This document shows, in pieces, positions 60,988 through 64,000 of a stretch of 64,000 nucleotides of DNA. The stretch's first letter is position 1. Every line of letters begins with the position of its first letter. Origin of the DNA: Staphylococcus marylandisciuri (GTDB lineage Bacteria > Bacillota > Bacilli > Staphylococcales > Staphylococcaceae); the NCBI RefSeq assembly GCF_025519785.1, contig NZ_JAOPKZ010000001.1, positions 1 to 64,000 of the forward strand, given 5' to 3'. The notes below the pieces were generated by a model, which worked only from the letters and a program-made list of their open reading frames with translations, was not told the origin of the DNA and made no database searches. The position numbers and the translations under genes are program-made.

Positions 60988-61305
60988 ATGCAACTTTATT
61001 TGATTCTATTACCGATACTTTACCTTATCGTAAGTTATATTAGTATCTTTAAAATGAATACGATTTTCACTACAGTTTTAAGAGTTATAATGGGATTACT
61101 CCTCTTATTTGTAGTGGCTTTAACTACTGTTTCCTTCCCTGCTAGTTACTGGTGGGTCTTTGCAGTACTTGTGTTGTTAATCGCTAATGTAGAAGTAACT
61201 AACTTTAAATTTAATAAACAGGATAAAAAAGGGGTCAATATTCTTAATTTAATAAGTTTAATTATTTTCGTAATATACATCATTTTAGTATTAGTTATTT
61301 ATTAA
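60988..61305 (+). CDS. Small membrane protein, unknown function
   Basis: A 105-residue protein with three or four hydrophobic segments; start ATG 60988 preceded by AAAGGATGG, whereas the longer frame from 60952 begins with polar residues unlike a membrane protein. Ends in IIFVIYIILVLVIY. No family recognised. It lies between two repeat blocks. Confidence 0.6.
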   Translation: MQLYLILLPILYLIVSYISIFKMNTIFTTVLRVIMGLLLLFVVALTTVSFPASYWWVFAVLVLLIANVEVTNFKFNKQDKKGVNILNLISLIIFVIYIILVLVIY

Positions 61306-61379
61306 AATGATGTGAGGCCTCGTATTGTAATGTGATTAAACCGGCTCAAAAATAATGGCTAAACGCTACTCAACTAGAG

Positions 61380-61480
61380 GTCGGTACATAAGCGTTGAGA
61401 ATTTAAGCAGAGACGAACGGTATGCAAAACTGTGGTCCAAACTTTGTCGACAATCCTGCTTTTAAGACGCCGTTCTTCAG
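61380..61480. repeat. Degenerate ACCGATTAACGGCGT-type unit
   Basis: GAGGTCGGTACATAAGCGTTGAG-like start (partial), GACGAACGG, GTCGACAATCCTGC and GACGCCGTTC. Too diverged to trust its ends. Confidence 0.45.
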
Positions 61481-61589
61481 TTGTCTAGAGCACATAAACT
61501 TTATGGCTCAACCTCTTGAATTCTCAATTTACAAATTTATGCCTCTTGAAATTTCTAGTTACCGTTTCGAGTTAGGACGTAAACCCTAT

Positions 61590-61640
61590 AAAAAAGAGGG
61601 GAGCGGGACAAAAATCTAATTAGATTTCTGTCCCGCTCCC
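61590..61640 (-). terminator. Terminator of the RND exporter gene
   Basis: GGGAGCGGGACAAAAATCTA (61599-61618) pairs with 61621-61640 around 2 nt, with one mismatch; on the minus strand CTCTTTTTTAT follows. Another shortened form of the repeat's third hairpin. Confidence 0.8.
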
Positions 61641-61686
61641 TTTTCTTATTTTCTACTGCGTGTGATTGGTTTTATATCTCAAACTT

Positions 61687-64000
61687 CTATTTCGTCTTAT
61701 TTCTGCGAACTATTTTATCTTTTAACGTAAAGAGTATCTCATAAATGACTGGCACTACGATAAGAGTGAGTAGTGTAGATGAAATAAGACCGCCTACTAC
61801 GGCTGCAGCTAACCCTTTCGAAATTAAAATTGAGCTATCTTGACCAAATAAGAGAGGTATAAGTGCGCCTATCGTTGCTAAGGCTGTCATCAAGATAGGA
61901 CGAATACGGGTACCTCCTGCTTCTATTAACGCCTCTTTCATTGCCATGCCTTCTTGTTGATTATTTATTACCCTATCAACTAATACAATCGCATTGGTAA
62001 CGACTATTCCTATCAACATGAGCATACCTATCAATGTCGATACAGAGAACGTTTCGCCAGTTATCAGCAGTGCTATAATCACGCCGATAGCGGTATAAGG
62101 TAGAGAGAATAAGATTGTGAATGGCGCTAGAGCACCTTTGAATGTCAATACTAGAACGAGATAAACGATGATTACAGCAGCTATCATAGCAAAAGTCAAT
62201 TGAGATATCGCTTCATCAATATCTTCAGATGCCCCTCCTACATCTATACTTACGCTACGTGGCTTATCTATTTTCTTCACTTGCGACAAGACGTCGCTAG
62301 AAACTCCACCAACATCTTTATTTATTGCTTTACCTGTCACTGTTGTTTGATAGTTACCTGATTCTGTTTCTAATTTATTAGGCGTCTCGCCTTTTTCTAA
62401 TGTAGCAATATCACTTAGTTGAACTTCTTGACCGGTTGGAGATGGTATTTTAACTTGTTCTAATTTTTCTTTTGACCAATGACGCTCTTTATCTTTTCTT
62501 ACTTTAACATTGATCGAATGGCCGTTTTCTTTCACGCTCGTAATTGTTTCCTCAGGCGCATTCTCATTTAAAGCTAAAGCTAATTGCTTCGCTTTGATAC
62601 CTTTATTTGCTGCCTTATTATGATCTACGTGGATTTGGTATTCTTGGTACGTTTGGGTCAAATCAGATTTCACGTTAGTTAAAGCACTATTCTTCTTCAT
62701 GAGATGCTCTACTTTTTTAGCAGTATCATTAATTTCACCTAACGTTTCCCCTTGGACCTTTACTTTAATCGTATTATTGTCACCGCCAGTACCTAAATCT
62801 TGATTATTCCAGCTACCGGGGTGTTTAAATTTATCCACATGATGTAGTACTTTGTCTGGTTCTTCATCAAAGTTAGGTGTGTTTTTATCATATTCAACCA
62901 TTAACGCTAAATTGTTTGTGTTTCCAGTCGGATCTTGAGGCGAAGCACCACCTACTGAATACTGTACAGTTTTAACTTTGCTTTTGCCATTAAGGTATTT
63001 TTGCACTTGTTCAGCATGGTCGAGCACACTCTTTTCGGTTTCACCTGGCTCAGGCTTATAAGTTAATGCAAGATACTTATCTTCACCAGTAGATATGAAA
63101 CTAGTTCCGATACGTGTTCCACCTATGACTATGGTAAAGAATAAAATGACGGTACTGATGATAATAACTATCCATTTATGATTCAGTGACCAATGTAATA
63201 TTTTGCGATAGCTCGTGCTTAAAGTCCCTAATGAATTGTTGACACTTCTCTTTCGAATACCTCTTTTAAACAATGTCGAACCTAAAGCAGGCACAATCGT
63301 TATAGAGACGAGTAGTGATGCTAATAAACTAAATGTAATTGCTAAAGCGAACGGTCTGAACATCTCACCTACTGATCCTTGGATAAATGCTAGTGGTAAG
63401 AATACGACTATCGTCACTATCGTTGACGACATAATAGGTTTAAAGACTTCTTTCGTAGCTGATACTATCAGTGACTCTCCAGCCTCTTTTTCTGCTGAAT
63501 TGGATAATCTCCGGTAAATGTTCTCTATGACTACGATTGAGTCATCAATAACACGACCGATAGCTACCGTTAACGCACCAAGCGTCAAAATGTTTAACGA
63601 GATGTCGCATAGTTTCATAGCAATTAAAGCGATTAGAATCGACATCGGTATAGAGACGATAGATATTGCGGTAGTTCGAATATTTCTTAAGAACAACAGG
63701 ATGATAATAATAGCCACAATTGTACCAAGTGCTGCTTTTTCTACCATTGTATAAATTGAATCTTCAATAGGTTTAGCTGTATCCATCACTTTAGTAGCCT
63801 TTAGCCCTGGGTTCTTCTTAGTGAATTGGTTTATTTCCTTACGTACATTAGATGCGACTTGCACTGCATTTGCATCTTGAGCTTTAGTCACTTGCACATT
63901 AACAGCGTCTTTACCATTTGTCTTCGAAATTGACTCTCTGACATTACCTTCAGTCACATCAGCTATGTCGGTTAACCTAACAGTAGGTTCACCCTTTTTA
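61687..64000 (-). CDS. RND-family (AcrB/SwrC-like) exporter, 5' end missing
   Basis: At least 771 residues; the frame stays open to the window edge, beginning KKGEPTVRLTDIADVTEGNV, so the ORF start at 63957 is not the true one. It has a large periplasm-side-type loop between membrane blocks, the inner-membrane signature GRVIDDSIVVIENIYRRLSN in segment 4, and TLIGMLMLIGIVVTNAIVLVDRV near the end. In Gram-positives such pumps (SwrC/YerP) export lipopeptides and fatty-acid-like compounds without an outer membrane. It occupies the position of an AcrB-like gene in S. aureus. Confidence 0.9.
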   Translation of the reverse strand, partial: KKGEPTVRLTDIADVTEGNVRESISKTNGKDAVNVQVTKAQDANAVQVASNVRKEINQFTKKNPGLKATKVMDTAKPIEDSIYTMVEKAALGTIVAIIIILLFLRNIRTTAISIVSIPMSILIALIAMKLCDISLNILTLGALTVAIGRVIDDSIVVIENIYRRLSNSAEKEAGESLIVSATKEVFKPIMSSTIVTIVVFLPLAFIQGSVGEMFRPFALAITFSLLASLLVSITIVPALGSTLFKRGIRKRSVNNSLGTLSTSYRKILHWSLNHKWIVIIISTVILFFTIVIGGTRIGTSFISTGEDKYLALTYKPEPGETEKSVLDHAEQVQKYLNGKSKVKTVQYSVGGASPQDPTGNTNNLALMVEYDKNTPNFDEEPDKVLHHVDKFKHPGSWNNQDLGTGGDNNTIKVKVQGETLGEINDTAKKVEHLMKKNSALTNVKSDLTQTYQEYQIHVDHNKAANKGIKAKQLALALNENAPEETITSVKENGHSINVKVRKDKERHWSKEKLEQVKIPSPTGQEVQLSDIATLEKGETPNKLETESGNYQTTVTGKAINKDVGGVSSDVLSQVKKIDKPRSVSIDVGGASEDIDEAISQLTFAMIAAVIIVYLVLVLTFKGALAPFTILFSLPYTAIGVIIALLITGETFSVSTLIGMLMLIGIVVTNAIVLVDRVINNQQEGMAMKEALIEAGGTRIRPILMTALATIGALIPLLFGQDSSILISKGLAAAVVGGLISSTLLTLIVVPVIYEILFTLKDKIVRRNKTK

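Overview
The window is a stretch of chromosome from a low-GC Gram-positive bacterium, almost certainly a coagulase-negative Staphylococcus. The gene order follows the S. aureus backbone closely: an rrn operon next to mrp, then sepA-sdrM, a hemolysin III homologue, a UDP-sugar pyrophosphorylase, the staphyloferrin A locus, asp23/amaP, opuD2, the lac operon, truA/ECF transporter, the S10-spc-alpha ribosomal superoperon, a purine permease, topB and an RND exporter. Intergenic regions carry STAR-type GC-rich repeats (core TGTTGGGGCCCC) and a second hairpin-rich repeat family. I do not assign a species.

Layout. 0-1 kb: 5' end of a 16S rRNA gene with two tandem promoters, then repeats. 1-10 kb: mrp, the sepA/sdrM efflux pair, PAQR/hemolysin III, UAP-like pyrophosphorylase, a YdjM-like membrane protein, a SunI-like small protein, an IsdG/IsdI-type haem oxygenase and a YjiH-like membrane protein. 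10-15.4 kb: sfaC-sfaB divergent from sfaD around a perfect 7-1-7 Fur box; the exporter gene sfaA and the importer htsABC are not at this locus. 16-22.6 kb: SigB-type asp23-DUF2273-amaP operon, opuD2, two medium-chain oxidoreductases and a lipoprotein hydrolase. 23-28.5 kb: lacR-lacAB-lacFEG without lacC and lacD. 29-35 kb: sir2, rplM-rpsI, truA and ecfA1-ecfA2-ecfT. 35-49.1 kb: the complete S10-spc-alpha cluster from rpsJ to rplQ. 49.4-51.4 kb: a small accessory islet with short membrane proteins, a decayed type I toxin-antitoxin-like cassette and large hairpins. 51.5-64 kb: pbuG-like permease, an IS110-family element inserted into a repeat, topB, a GNAT protein, an AEC transporter, a small coiled-coil protein and the 3' part of an RND exporter.

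How the parts relate. Iron and haem genes (haem oxygenase, staphyloferrin A synthesis) lie near each other, but only the sfa genes show a Fur site. The lac operon has a -35/-10 promoter embedded in two direct repeats (probable LacR sites) and a cre site, yet lacks the tagatose-6-phosphate kinase and aldolase genes. The most interesting material is between genes: about 17 copies of a three-hairpin ~130-bp repeat with one clear compensatory base change, a ~1.56-kb IS110-family insertion whose ends can be deduced from split repeat sequence and whose upstream leader is a candidate bridge-RNA region, and the 49.9-51.2 kb islet of unexplained structured DNA.
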